From Candidatus Latescibacterota bacterium (GTDB taxonomy: Bacteria > Krumholzibacteriota > Krumholzibacteriia > WVZY01), in the NCBI GenBank assembly GCA_020352495.1, contig CP070677.1:3173618-3207957 (forward strand): 34,340 nt of DNA, read 5' to 3'. Made by a program: the position numbers and the translations under genes. The stretch's first letter is position 1, and each line of letters starts with the position of its first letter. Below, in pieces: positions 23,993 through 32,387 of this stretch. Under the pieces are notes generated by a model that worked only from the letters and a program-made list of their open reading frames with translations, ran no database searches and was not told the origin of the DNA.

Positions 23993-24700
23993 CTATACCG
24001 AACCACCGAACCGTGCGCCGACAAGCGCGATCAGTACAGCTAGCAGCCACACGGGAATCACAACGAGCACCGCGGATCGTTTGGAAAGGCCAAACACGTG
24101 CATCACGCCGAAACCCAACAACACATACGACCATACGGAGAAAACATCCAGCGTGGACAAGACGGCAAAACCAATCGTGTTCCCCGCGTCAACGAACGCC
24201 GCGGGACCGAAAGGCGCCGCCGCGTCCCCGACAGTCCGTATGTTTTCCACACCGTTCCACCGGACAACGATGTTGGAAAGAAGGATTCCCAGCGACGCGA
24301 CGATGGACGAATAGAGATAGATCGTAAGGTGTTTTTTGAAATTGGGTCGATCAGAGAGGATGCTGACGACAAGATAGCTGACCGCTGAAAAAATGAGCGC
24401 CGCAAAAAGCACGGTAACCGGTGATGTGATCACACCGAGGTATTTGATCTTCTCCATACCCTCCAGAGCCTGCTCGAGGTCCTCCGGCGAGAGCCCCTGG
24501 GGATTCAGTCTCATGAGCTGGACCTGTATGGGTATTAAGATGTAAGCAACCACCATACTGACGAGCGACAGCACGATCCACGGCTGCCACCATGGGGCTC
24601 CTCGATCAATGTCCGAAAACACTTCGCGGGGCGCGTGGAAGATGGAGAGTACTCTCGAGAAAAATCCTAGACCCTGCCCACCGTTGTTTTCTTGAGACAT
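23993..24700 (-). CDS. YIP1-family membrane protein
   Basis: The 235-residue product has a soluble N-terminus (FFSRVLSIFHAPREVFSDIDRG) typical of bacterial Yip1-domain proteins, then five hydrophobic segments at about 38-60, 95-115, 128-145, 170-198 and 203-228. PWWQPWIVL and the FxxxIDRGAPWW opening are the family features I rely on. Eukaryotic Yip1 proteins act in vesicle transport; the role of bacterial members is unknown. ATG at 24700 has AAGGAG upstream. It lies 49 bases downstream of a glycosyltransferase and 153 bases upstream of the EF-G-like gene, so it may end or bridge two units. Confidence 0.8.
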   Translation of the reverse strand: MSQENNGGQGLGFFSRVLSIFHAPREVFSDIDRGAPWWQPWIVLSLVSMVVAYILIPIQVQLMRLNPQGLSPEDLEQALEGMEKIKYLGVITSPVTVLFAALIFSAVSYLVVSILSDRPNFKKHLTIYLYSSIVASLGILLSNIVVRWNGVENIRTVGDAAAPFGPAAFVDAGNTIGFAVLSTLDVFSVWSYVLLGFGVMHVFGLSKRSAVLVVIPVWLLAVLIALVGARFGGSV

Positions 24701-24749
24701 TTCTGCACTCCTTATCTGTAACAGACTACCCTCTGCACCCGCCGACCCG

Positions 24750-25898
24750 TCACCCTTGATTCATCAGCTCCTCTACCTTTTTCCAAAACGTCGCCGCAAT
24801 AACGTCCCAATCGTGTTCACGGGCTATACGTCTCGCTCGTTCCGCCAAACCCGCAGATTCGTTCTCGTCCGACACCGCGTCAACGAACTCCTCGCATGCG
24901 CGGATGAAACTTGCGCCCGGATCGACCGCCTTGACCAAATCGGTATACCGTTCGACCTCACTGGAGAATCTCGTGGTCACCACTGGTAGTCCGGCGGCCA
25001 AATATTCATAGAGTTTGTTGGGGTTGACACCTCTTGTGAGCTCATTGTAGCGGAAAGGGATGAGCCCTACACTAAACTGTCTCAATATGGCGGGAAGCCG
25101 GTCATACGAAACGGCGGGAAGGCGAAAAACGTTTGGCAACGACGTAAGCTCCGTGACCTTTTTGTCGACTCCGAGAAGAATTGGGCCAACGAGGACAATC
25201 TCCCACTCCGGACGTTCTCTGGCAAGCTCGGCCAGCGCGTCGAAATCAAACCACGGCGCCAGCGCCCCGATATAACCCAGTCTCGGTTTTCCACCCGGCT
25301 CGACGGTCCGCGGATCTCCATTTTTCTGAAAGTGTTCGTAATCGACCCCGTTTCCGAGATACTCGCACCCGCCGCTACTGCCCCGGACATCTGTGATTTT
25401 GTCCAACAACGCTTGTGACGAAGCGAAGATCGCATCGGCTTCACGCGACGTTTTGTAGAAGTACGCTTTGGTCCACGACCGCATACCCGGAAACGACGAA
25501 TGATCGTCGTTGCAGTCGTACAACAGAAACCTCCGTGGCAGGCTCGAGACAATGTTTGCAGCGTAAATGTTCGATATGATAAAGCCGGTGCTCGACGGCT
25601 CGAACCGGAGTTGCTTCAAGATCCGTTGAACCCGCGTTCGGACTGCAAGATCGATGACCCACCGGGCCGACCCTCGATCCAGAACCGTTCGCCAGGGGAA
25701 GTACGGCGCGGATTTCAGAAACGGCACCGTCGCAGAGAAGATGCCGCCCTCGGTGCGAAGGCGGTACGTGTTTCTCCCCGATTTCACGAACGGTTCGAGG
25801 AAAAGCAGCTGGACGTCAGCAGGTTTGCGGGCAATGATTTGTTGTTTCCGAGTCCTAAGATAGTTCCACTTTATCTCCGAAAACCAAACGACTTTCAT
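24750..25898 (-). CDS. Glycosyltransferase, GT4-like (GT-B fold)
   Basis: The 382-residue product reads as a GT-B glycosyltransferase. An N-terminal Rossmann half includes YDCNDDHSSFPG (127-138) and ADAIFASSQALLDK. The hinge region LGNGVDYEHF (181-190) leads to the C-terminal half: LGYIGAL (207-213), the phosphate/nucleotide-binding GVNPNKLYEYLAAGLPVV (290-306) and a final amphipathic helix. Acceptor and donor sugar cannot be told. ATG at 25898 has AAAGGGG upstream. It diverges from another glycosyltransferase gene (26043), and both lie near the polysaccharide unit at 28308-32175, so envelope glycan synthesis is likely. Confidence 0.88.
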   Translation of the reverse strand: MKVVWFSEIKWNYLRTRKQQIIARKPADVQLLFLEPFVKSGRNTYRLRTEGGIFSATVPFLKSAPYFPWRTVLDRGSARWVIDLAVRTRVQRILKQLRFEPSSTGFIISNIYAANIVSSLPRRFLLYDCNDDHSSFPGMRSWTKAYFYKTSREADAIFASSQALLDKITDVRGSSGGCEYLGNGVDYEHFQKNGDPRTVEPGGKPRLGYIGALAPWFDFDALAELARERPEWEIVLVGPILLGVDKKVTELTSLPNVFRLPAVSYDRLPAILRQFSVGLIPFRYNELTRGVNPNKLYEYLAAGLPVVTTRFSSEVERYTDLVKAVDPGASFIRACEEFVDAVSDENESAGLAERARRIAREHDWDVIAATFWKKVEELMNQG

Positions 25899-25984
25899 GA
25901 CGCCCCTTTTTTGCGATCAGTCGTAATTTAGCATGCAGCCCCAGATTGCCCAAGTGTTTTGTAGATGGCGAAACGGGCATGAGT

Positions 25985-25990
25985 TATAAT
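25985..25990 (+). promoter_or_regulatory. Candidate -10 box for the plus-strand glycosyltransferase
   Basis: TATAAT is a perfect -10 match in the divergent spacer between two glycosyltransferase genes, but no good -35 lies 16-18 bases upstream. If it is real, transcription would start near 25997, which excludes the tandem ATGs at 25989/25992 as start codons and supports ATG at 26043. Confidence 0.3.
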
Positions 25991-26042
25991 GATGCCTCGT
26001 TACGTTGTCGTCTTGATCCCCACGTCCGACCATCGGGGGAAG

Positions 26043-27134
26043 ATGAAAGACCACCGACACACGATCGTCTACCTCATCGACAGCCTTTCCTTTGGAGGAG
26101 CGGAAAAACAGCTGACGCTGCTTGCAGAATCGCTCCCCGGGTCGTTTACCCCGGTTGTCGTTTCCCTTTCCGAGAATACGATCCCTTTTGGTGATCATCT
26201 AACGTCCAAAGGTATCGAGGTCATCGTCATACCAAGACGATCGCACAACGATTGGAGCCGTCTTTGGAGAGTCACTCGGCTTCTACGTGAGAACCGCGCT
26301 GATATCGTCCACGGTTTTCTCGATGCGGCCAACGGCTACGCGTATGTCGCCGCGCGCATGCTCCGCAAACCGGTGATCCTCTCGCTTCGAAACGAGAAGC
26401 TTCGTGTCTCCGGGGCGAAGGCGGCGGTGTTGTCCTGGATGCTCCGCCACTCCGATGGTGTCCTCGTGAATTCCAACGCCGGTGTGAAATTTCTCGAGAC
26501 CAAAGTACGTGTCGCGAACGACAAAATCGTTTACATACGTAACTGGGTGGATCCCGAGAAGGGGCCGTGTGTCAGGACTCTACCGCCACCGGATGATCCC
26601 TGGACGATCGGTTTTGTGGGGCGTTTCGCCAAACAAAAACGACTTCATCTTTTGATAAACGCCTTTCAACGAGTCCTCGAACACGCCCCGGGTCGACTGC
26701 TCCTCATGGGGAGCGGAAGTGAGCACGGCGCCCTCGTCGAACAGACACAAGCCCTCGGGATCAGCGAACACGTCGAGTTTATCGATCCGGATCTGAACAT
26801 CGAGACTACTTTGAAGCGTCTTCACGCGTTTGTGATTGCGTCCGGTTTCGAGGGTCTGCCCAACGCCGCCATCGAAGCGCTCTCAATGGGTATTCCGATC
26901 GTGTCGACCCCCGTGGGTGATTTGAGAGAGCTCATCATCGAGGGCAAGACAGGGTACTTTTTCGAGGATGACAGCCCCGAGTCCATGGCAAAGACGATCG
27001 TGGACGCTTTGTCGGACAGAGAGCTACTCGAAACGGCGCTAGACATCGGCCCCACATTCATCGAAGAAGAGTTTTCGATCGAGCGGGCGTTGAACCGCCT
27101 GATTCCCGTCTATAGCAGTCTCGTCTCCACATAG
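26043..27134 (+). CDS. Glycosyltransferase family 4 protein
   Basis: From ATG at 26043 the product has 363 residues in a GT-B fold. IVYLIDSLSFGGAEKQL at the N-terminus is the classical GT4 opening with the Gly-rich loop, and the C-terminal half has GFVGRFAKQKRL, LLLMGSGSEH and the EX7E motif FEGLPNAAIE (Glu270 and Glu278). Such enzymes retain donor configuration and commonly build O-antigen or capsule. Two in-frame ATGs at 25989/25992 would add 18 unusual residues and overlap a TATAAT; 26043 places the family N-terminus correctly, though its GGGGGA lies very close to the ATG. It is the only plus-strand gene between 17 kb and the window end. Confidence 0.9.
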   Translation: MKDHRHTIVYLIDSLSFGGAEKQLTLLAESLPGSFTPVVVSLSENTIPFGDHLTSKGIEVIVIPRRSHNDWSRLWRVTRLLRENRADIVHGFLDAANGYAYVAARMLRKPVILSLRNEKLRVSGAKAAVLSWMLRHSDGVLVNSNAGVKFLETKVRVANDKIVYIRNWVDPEKGPCVRTLPPPDDPWTIGFVGRFAKQKRLHLLINAFQRVLEHAPGRLLLMGSGSEHGALVEQTQALGISEHVEFIDPDLNIETTLKRLHAFVIASGFEGLPNAAIEALSMGIPIVSTPVGDLRELIIEGKTGYFFEDDSPESMAKTIVDALSDRELLETALDIGPTFIEEEFSIERALNRLIPVYSSLVST

Positions 27135-27137
27135 GAC

Positions 27138-27172
27138 AAAAAAAGAGAGGGTCATCGACCTTGTCCCTCTCT
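27138..27172 (-). terminator. Intrinsic terminator between convergent genes
   Basis: AGAGAGGG (27144-27151) pairs with CCCTCTCT (27165-27172) around a 13-base loop. On the minus strand the hairpin is followed directly by a run of seven T (A at 27138-27144), a standard intrinsic terminator for the PDZ gene ending at 27206. It lies just past the stop of the converging glycosyltransferase (27134) and could also act weakly in that direction. Confidence 0.75.
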
Positions 27173-27205
27173 ATTCTATCGGGTGAGCCCTGCCAGCCGT
27201 TCCAA

Positions 27206-28216
27206 TTATCTGCGTTTTCTCTCGACTTTTTTGATCTCCTTCTTGAGCTCCTCGATTTCCTTTTTTAACTCCTTGATCTCGGCTTTCAGTTCGCCGAGGT
27301 CGGTTTCGGGGATTTCAAACGCCTCGATGTGCGGCATTTCTACCTTATGCCGGCGGCCCTTGAGCCCTTTCAGATAGATCGACGCGGCGCTTTCCGGCAT
27401 TTCGCCCTCGAGCGTGATTTGCTTGTTCTTCCGAACCACCGTTACTTCGAACTCATCGCCCTCGTCGATATCGCGAATGGCCTCCCGGAGCTCTTCGGCG
27501 GAACCGATTTCATCGTCTTCGACCTTGACGATCACGTCACCGGACTTGATCCCCATCTCTTCGGCCGCCGATTCCTCGCTAACGCCGAGCACAAGGACAC
27601 CCTCGCCTTCATCCACCCCGAAATACGACGCAAGATCCTCATCGAGGTCTTCGACACGTACGCCGAGCCGGCCCTTTCCGAGCGAGGAAAGCAACCAGTG
27701 GTGACCCTTATCGAGCCAAACCGAGTGTTCCGGAGCCAACAGAGTGTGGAACTGTTCCTCAGGCCACTCTCCGACGGCGACCTTGAACGTCTTCGTCCTG
27801 TTGTCCCGAAGAACCTTGACCTTGACCGTTTCACCGATTTCGGTATCCGCCACGAGTTCCTGTAGGGTCGATGGTGTATCCACCTCTTTCCCATCGAACT
27901 CAATGATCACGTCGCCGTCTTCGATCCCGGCTTCCTGGGCGGGACTTCCCTCGATCACTTCGCTGATCAACACGCCTTTCTTGACCTTGATATCAAGACC
28001 CTTTCGCAGCTTGTCATCGAGTTTCTGCATCTTGACACCGAGATAGGCAGTGTCTTTCTTGTCCTTCCCCGCGTAGATGTACACGTCTTTGGATTTGTCC
28101 TTGGATTTACCAGCCTCTGCGAGACCGGCCCCAAGAAAGGCGACAATCAGAATCGCCAAACCGATCAGTCCGATCACCCGTCGCCCCGTCATCGCGTATT
28201 TAAAGGTTCTCGTCAT
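27206..28216 (-). CDS. Periplasmic protein with two PDZ domains and a C-terminal coiled coil
   Basis: The 336-residue product has a basic start, a hydrophobic signal or anchor (about 14-34), a Lys-rich linker and two PDZ domains at about 56-150 and 182-275. Both have the typical GVLxxxVxxxSPAxxAGIxxGDVI pattern (GVLISEVIEGSPAQEAGIED; GVLVLGVSEESAAEEMGIKS). Residues about 305-336 are a Lys/Glu heptad coiled coil (LKAEIKELKKEIEELKKEIK). There is no trypsin-like domain, so this is not a DegP/HtrA protease. It may be an adaptor or scaffold for envelope proteins, perhaps oligomeric through the coiled coil. ATG at 28216 is 25 bases from AAGGAGGGA, with a hairpin between. It ends at a strong terminator. 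Confidence 0.88.
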   Translation of the reverse strand: MTRTFKYAMTGRRVIGLIGLAILIVAFLGAGLAEAGKSKDKSKDVYIYAGKDKKDTAYLGVKMQKLDDKLRKGLDIKVKKGVLISEVIEGSPAQEAGIEDGDVIIEFDGKEVDTPSTLQELVADTEIGETVKVKVLRDNRTKTFKVAVGEWPEEQFHTLLAPEHSVWLDKGHHWLLSSLGKGRLGVRVEDLDEDLASYFGVDEGEGVLVLGVSEESAAEEMGIKSGDVIVKVEDDEIGSAEELREAIRDIDEGDEFEVTVVRKNKQITLEGEMPESAASIYLKGLKGRRHKVEMPHIEAFEIPETDLGELKAEIKELKKEIEELKKEIKKVERKRR

Positions 28217-28223
28217 GGCGTTT

Positions 28224-28239
28224 GGGCTTGTTCGAGCCC
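28224..28239 (-). promoter_or_regulatory. Hairpin between Shine-Dalgarno and start codon of the PDZ gene
   Basis: On the minus strand AAGGAGGGA (28249-28241) is followed by GGGCT-CGAACA-AGCCC (28239-28224) and then seven bases before the ATG at 28216. The linear distance from the ribosome site to the ATG is 25 bases, too long. Folding the 16-base hairpin brings the effective spacing to about nine. This suggests a structured spacer, or a coincidence with a misassigned start. Confidence 0.35.
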
Positions 28240-28307
28240 TTCCCTCCTTACAGAGCTGAAAAACCTGAGATTACCGACCGTCGTCTACTTTTACGCCGGA
28301 TGTTGTT

Positions 28308-29699
28308 TTAGGTTTCCGAGATTTTGGTGTTTTGTCCGGCCTCGAGGGCCAGTCGACGTGCCAGCACCCCGCCGGCAACGGGGATCCAAAGGAGGTAGTA
28401 GTAGGCGGCCGACTGAAAAAACGCCCCGAATAACGAGGAGAGAAAGGATATGAGGAAGTAGAACGAGAGATCTCTCATCCACCGATGTTCAGAATCCCAC
28501 CGGGTTCGCATCGCCGTGATGAACCCCCGGATCCCCGAGAAAAGCACCGCCATGTAGGCGGCGAACCCCAAAATGCCGACTTCGACCAGAACATCGAGAT
28601 ACGCGTCGTGCGTGGGAATCCGCGCGATGACCTCGCTCGCCGAGCGGACGGGGAAATTGGAGAGGCCGACGCCGGTAAGCGGGTTTTCCACAAAGAGGTT
28701 CCAGGCGGTGATATGAGCCTGAAGCCGGAGGAAGAACGACCAGTCTTCCGAGACACCCTGAATCATATGCGTGATCGTCCGAAGCCGATGCCAATAGTAC
28801 GATGGTGTCAAGAGAATCCCGATGAGGACGGCGGCCAGGACAACTAGAAAGACCCACTTGCTTCTCCCCTCTCTGACGAGGACGGCGATGAGCACAACCA
28901 AAAGCGGGAACAGGGCCTGCCGGGAGAACGTCATAATGACGGCAACCACCAACCCGACCGCGATCAGCACGAGTGCGATACGCGTCGCCATCCTGCCCGC
29001 CCGCCGTATGGCGTAGACGGCAAGAGGCAGTCCGGCCAGGATATAAAGCGCCCCCATGTTTGGATTGACGTGCGCCCCGGCGAAACGCCCCTGACTGAGG
29101 AGACCCGTGATGAGTGTCTCGTCCCTCACCCACCCCATCCTAATGTTGACGAGTCCGAGAATCACCGTCGCGATGACGCCAGCTAGGATGACCATGGCAA
29201 GCCTCTCGTATTCTTTGGGTGTATTCAGAAGCTGGTTTACGAGATACACCATGACGAGCACTTTTAAAACGACCGAAAACACCCTCAACGAACCCATGTG
29301 ATCGTACGAGACAAACATCGACTGAATCGCCAGCAAGGTAAAGAGGGCCGAGGACCAAAGGTAGAGAGAGTCCTTGAGCCGGACTTCCTCACCACGAAAG
29401 TGCCGATACAGCGTCGCAGCGGCGATGAGCACAACGATCGGATGCGCCAAGGGGAAAGAGGGAGTGTAGTACCTCAACCCGGCGTATATGTAGAACACGG
29501 CCACATACAACGCTTGTTTCGGATAAGAAAAGATCAGCAACCCCATCACCGACGCTACAACGCCGAACGCGGCAAGTTTGACCATGTACATGGGGAGTAC
29601 ATACTTGTATGTTAGGACTGCAAACGCGAGCAGAGCAGCGAAAAGGAAAAAGAACGTGGCTTGTTTACGGGTGAGAACGGCCCCTGCGTGTGGGTGCAT
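28308..29699 (-). CDS. O-antigen ligase / Wzy-type polymerase membrane protein
   Basis: The 463-residue product has around 11-12 membrane segments and the Wzy_C (O-antigen ligase, PF04932) landmarks: HVNPNMGALYILAGLPLAV, TFSRQAL with a conserved Arg, a large periplasmic loop with NPLTGVGLSNFP and the following HDAYLDVLVEVGILGF. These occur both in WaaL ligases, which attach O-antigen to lipid A core, and in Wzy polymerases; sequence by eye does not separate them. The location immediately after wzz, with two bases between stop and ATG, fits a polymerase of a Wzx/Wzy-type pathway. No wzx flippase is in the window. ATG at 29699, with only a weak ribosome site, implying translational coupling. 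Confidence 0.88.
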   Translation of the reverse strand: MHPHAGAVLTRKQATFFFLFAALLAFAVLTYKYVLPMYMVKLAAFGVVASVMGLLIFSYPKQALYVAVFYIYAGLRYYTPSFPLAHPIVVLIAAATLYRHFRGEEVRLKDSLYLWSSALFTLLAIQSMFVSYDHMGSLRVFSVVLKVLVMVYLVNQLLNTPKEYERLAMVILAGVIATVILGLVNIRMGWVRDETLITGLLSQGRFAGAHVNPNMGALYILAGLPLAVYAIRRAGRMATRIALVLIAVGLVVAVIMTFSRQALFPLLVVLIAVLVREGRSKWVFLVVLAAVLIGILLTPSYYWHRLRTITHMIQGVSEDWSFFLRLQAHITAWNLFVENPLTGVGLSNFPVRSASEVIARIPTHDAYLDVLVEVGILGFAAYMAVLFSGIRGFITAMRTRWDSEHRWMRDLSFYFLISFLSSLFGAFFQSAAYYYLLWIPVAGGVLARRLALEAGQNTKISET

Positions 29700-29701
29700 A
29701 T

Positions 29702-30889
29702 CTACTCATTTTTTTTTCTGCGGAACACTCGCCCGAAATCCGACGCCAGCGGCGAGAGAAGGTCGCCAACGATACCCGCACGTGTCTTGTCCTCCCGCCA
29801 CGCGGTGACAAAAAGCGCAAAAAGGGTGCCCCATCCAATTCCCACGACCCCACCGATCGCGACGATCATCTTTCGTTTGGGCCGGAACCTCCTTTCGGGA
29901 ACCTTTGCCCGGTCGAGTACCTGGACCGTCGGAGTGTCCCTCGCTTCTTCGACACGAGCCATTTCGTATTCCTTTATCAACATGGCATTTATGGCCTCGA
30001 GTGTTTTCACGCGCCGCATGAGCCTCGTGAGCTCGAGCGCGGTTTCGGGTAGGGTATCGAACGTTGGGAAATACGAGCGAACGAAATCGGTATCGCTTCT
30101 GGCGGAGTCGGCCTTGAACCTCTGCAGTTGATCGAGGATCTCGTCGTACTCTTTCTTTTTGCGAATGTATTCGTTGGACGCCGTCGAGGTGTATTGACGA
30201 AGAATCTCCAGGTCGACCTCGAGCGCCACGGCTTCGGCGGTAAGGCTCGCCACGATGTCGATCGCCGATTTGATCTGCTCGTTGAGTTCCAACGCCTCGT
30301 GCTCTTCCTGGAACTTTTTCAATGCCTCTTCCGCATCTCGAAGTTCCATCTCGTGCAACTCCAGCTGTTCGGCGATAAACTCTTTCGTCTTCGAAGCCCG
30401 CGAAATGTTGTACTCCCGATTGAACTCGTCGAGCAGCTCGACATAACGGTTGGCTATCGCAGCCGCCCTCTCGGGGTCACGGTCCTCAAACCCGATCTTG
30501 AGAAGTCCGTTGTCGAGTAGTGTGAACGATGTATGCGAGTGGAGTTTTCCGAGGGCGTCGGGGATAACCTTCGCGTTGTAGACCGTTCTCAGGTCGAATT
30601 CGTCGACCAGCTTCGCCCCGACTCGACGGCTCAAGAGTATATCGATATAAATCGTGTTGGGTCGCGTCCCCATTGCGTGGGGACCCAGGATCGGAAGCTG
30701 AAGGGTTTGCTGGAGTATATCCGCGTATCGAGGAACAGCGGAGCCTGTTTCGGGCGGAAAGACCGAGGTCACGGTCTTATACCACTTTGGCAAAAACATG
30801 CTGATCACGGCCGCCACGATGGCGGTCAACAGACCGGCGGAGAGGATAAATTTCCGCCACCGAATGATTGTCTTCAAAACGAACAACAT
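29702..30889 (-). CDS. Wzz/chain-length-determinant polysaccharide co-polymerase
   Basis: The 395-residue protein has the PCP topology: a first membrane helix near 14-34, the conserved WYKTVTSVFPP start of the periplasmic domain, a long predicted coiled coil (about 165-300) and a second membrane helix near 345-365 preceded by the Pro-rich KVPERRFRPKRK. Such proteins set polymer length together with Wzy. There is no C-terminal tyrosine-kinase domain, only a 25-30-residue cytoplasmic tail, so it is a kinase-less type. ATG at 30889 lies eight bases after the GT2 gene, and the stop is two bases before the Wzy/ligase gene, so the three are one operon. Confidence 0.9.
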   Translation of the reverse strand: MLFVLKTIIRWRKFILSAGLLTAIVAAVISMFLPKWYKTVTSVFPPETGSAVPRYADILQQTLQLPILGPHAMGTRPNTIYIDILLSRRVGAKLVDEFDLRTVYNAKVIPDALGKLHSHTSFTLLDNGLLKIGFEDRDPERAAAIANRYVELLDEFNREYNISRASKTKEFIAEQLELHEMELRDAEEALKKFQEEHEALELNEQIKSAIDIVASLTAEAVALEVDLEILRQYTSTASNEYIRKKKEYDEILDQLQRFKADSARSDTDFVRSYFPTFDTLPETALELTRLMRRVKTLEAINAMLIKEYEMARVEEARDTPTVQVLDRAKVPERRFRPKRKMIVAIGGVVGIGWGTLFALFVTAWREDKTRAGIVGDLLSPLASDFGRVFRRKKNE

Positions 30890-30897
30890 CGAAGTAC

Positions 30898-32175
30898 CTA
30901 GTTTTTCGCTACCTTCTCAGCGACATCTGCGGATTCGATCGGATCTGTCTTTTGGAGGGAAGCCTCATTCGATGCGATCGGTTTTAGCTCGGACACCACT
31001 CCGCCCTCCGGCGCTCTTGCCGGCGTAAATCTCGCGCTTTCCGCCTTGACCCACGTACTCTGCCTCTCGCCCGACAAGAACTTTGCGATGGCCACAACCG
31101 CGGCGAGGTTCACCATCGTAAAGTAAAAAGGTACGTAGAACAGCGGATGCGGCTTTCGCGTCCGCCTCACCCGCCAACCGTTGAGTGCTGCCAAGTACAG
31201 AGCGAGCTGAAGACCAAGGGTGAGGGCATAGAAGCTCGATCCCTCCAACAACATGGCGTTGGACAACAAAATGAGGAATAAGAGCGGTCCGATTACCCAC
31301 CGGAGGAGCTTGTGAGAGAAGAACTGCCACGCCCTGAATCCTCGAAGCTTTTTCCGCAGCATTGAGTAACCGGTCAGACCCCGGACGATGATACGGACCT
31401 TTCGATGAAACTCCTCCTGCCAAAAAACCGTCGACGTCTCGAATGCTACTGCTTCAGGTTCGTACACAACACCGTAGCCTCGGCTCCCGATTTCGATCGG
31501 GATTTGAAAATCGTTGGCCACTTCCGGACAAAGCTTCGTAAATAGCTCTCGTCGGATTCCGAAGATCGATCCGTTGGCCACAAGGACGCTTTCCAGGGAG
31601 CTCTCCAACACACTCAACTTGCCTTCATACTTCCAATACAGGCCCTCGCCTTTGGACACCGACGACGTGTGCCTATCCACGTATCGCAGCTTACCCACGA
31701 CACAACCGATTTTGGGATTCTGAAAACGAGCGACGATCTTCCGAAGCGCGTCCTCGGCGAACAACGAATTGGCATCCGTAAACACGACGATGTCCGCGCC
31801 GATCGATTTCATCACATCGTTGAGCACAGCGCTCTTACCGGACCGATTACGCCGATGGTAGAGCTTAATCCCCAAATCCTGGTAATCTTCCGTTATCGCA
31901 ACCGTGTGATCGTCGGAGCCGTCCGAGGCTACAAGGATCGTGTATCTTTCTTTCGGGTAATCGAGACTCAGGCTGTTCTCAATCTTTTTTCGAATGACTC
32001 TTTCTTCGTTGTAGGCCGAGATGAGAAGGCAAACCGATGGGCAGTAATCCGCATCATAGACGTGGCGGTCCCGTCTTTTTAGCTTCCGAATCAAGAACAG
32101 GATCAGTGGATAGCCGATGTACGAATAGAGGACGACGGCCAGGCTAGACCAGAAGACGAACTGCCAAACCAACAT
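30898..32175 (-). CDS. Membrane glycosyltransferase family 2 protein
   Basis: The 425-residue product starts with a membrane helix (about 4-30), then a GT-A domain with VCLLISAYNEE, SDGSDD (84-89), the DxD-like FTDANS (Asp134) and a candidate catalytic Asp222 (ANDFQIP). FHRKVRIIVRG (256-266) occupies the place of the QxxRW segment of processive synthases. Three further helices fill about 285-375, and a soluble tail rich in Ala, Glu and Lys follows. The layout matches membrane GT2 enzymes of the poly-N-acetylglucosamine/cellulose-synthase-like group, but a processive activity is not shown because QxxRW is not intact. ATG at 32175 follows GGGGG closely. It is first in the operon with wzz and wzy. 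Confidence 0.88.
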   Translation of the reverse strand: MLVWQFVFWSSLAVVLYSYIGYPLILFLIRKLKRRDRHVYDADYCPSVCLLISAYNEERVIRKKIENSLSLDYPKERYTILVASDGSDDHTVAITEDYQDLGIKLYHRRNRSGKSAVLNDVMKSIGADIVVFTDANSLFAEDALRKIVARFQNPKIGCVVGKLRYVDRHTSSVSKGEGLYWKYEGKLSVLESSLESVLVANGSIFGIRRELFTKLCPEVANDFQIPIEIGSRGYGVVYEPEAVAFETSTVFWQEEFHRKVRIIVRGLTGYSMLRKKLRGFRAWQFFSHKLLRWVIGPLLFLILLSNAMLLEGSSFYALTLGLQLALYLAALNGWRVRRTRKPHPLFYVPFYFTMVNLAAVVAIAKFLSGERQSTWVKAESARFTPARAPEGGVVSELKPIASNEASLQKTDPIESADVAEKVAKN

Positions 32176-32279
32176 TTTCCCCCGATCGAAAACGGTTGAA
32201 AGTCAAGTCAGCACAAGCTATCACTCGTTTTACCACGTCACAAGAGAAATATCGACCTTCTAGCAGTTCGTGTCGGACG

Positions 32280-32319
32280 GTCTAGTGAGACGACACGCAC
32301 GATTCGGTCTCAACTAGAC
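32280..32319. repeat. Inverted repeat upstream of the GT2-wzz-wzy operon
   Basis: GTCTAGTGAGAC (32280-32291) faces GTCTC-A-ACTAGAC (32307-32319), giving 7+5 base pairs with one bulged A and a 15-base loop. It lies about 105 bases upstream of the GT2 start and about 70 bases past the stop of the propeller gene at 32388. No T-run flanks it, so an operator or leader structure is as likely as a terminator. Nothing else is recognisable in this 212-base gap. Confidence 0.35.
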
Positions 32320-32387
32320 GGGGCCTCCTTCCTCAGGTCTTCCGTGCGGCCATTTCGTCGATTTGGCAGGCACTAAAACAATAACCC

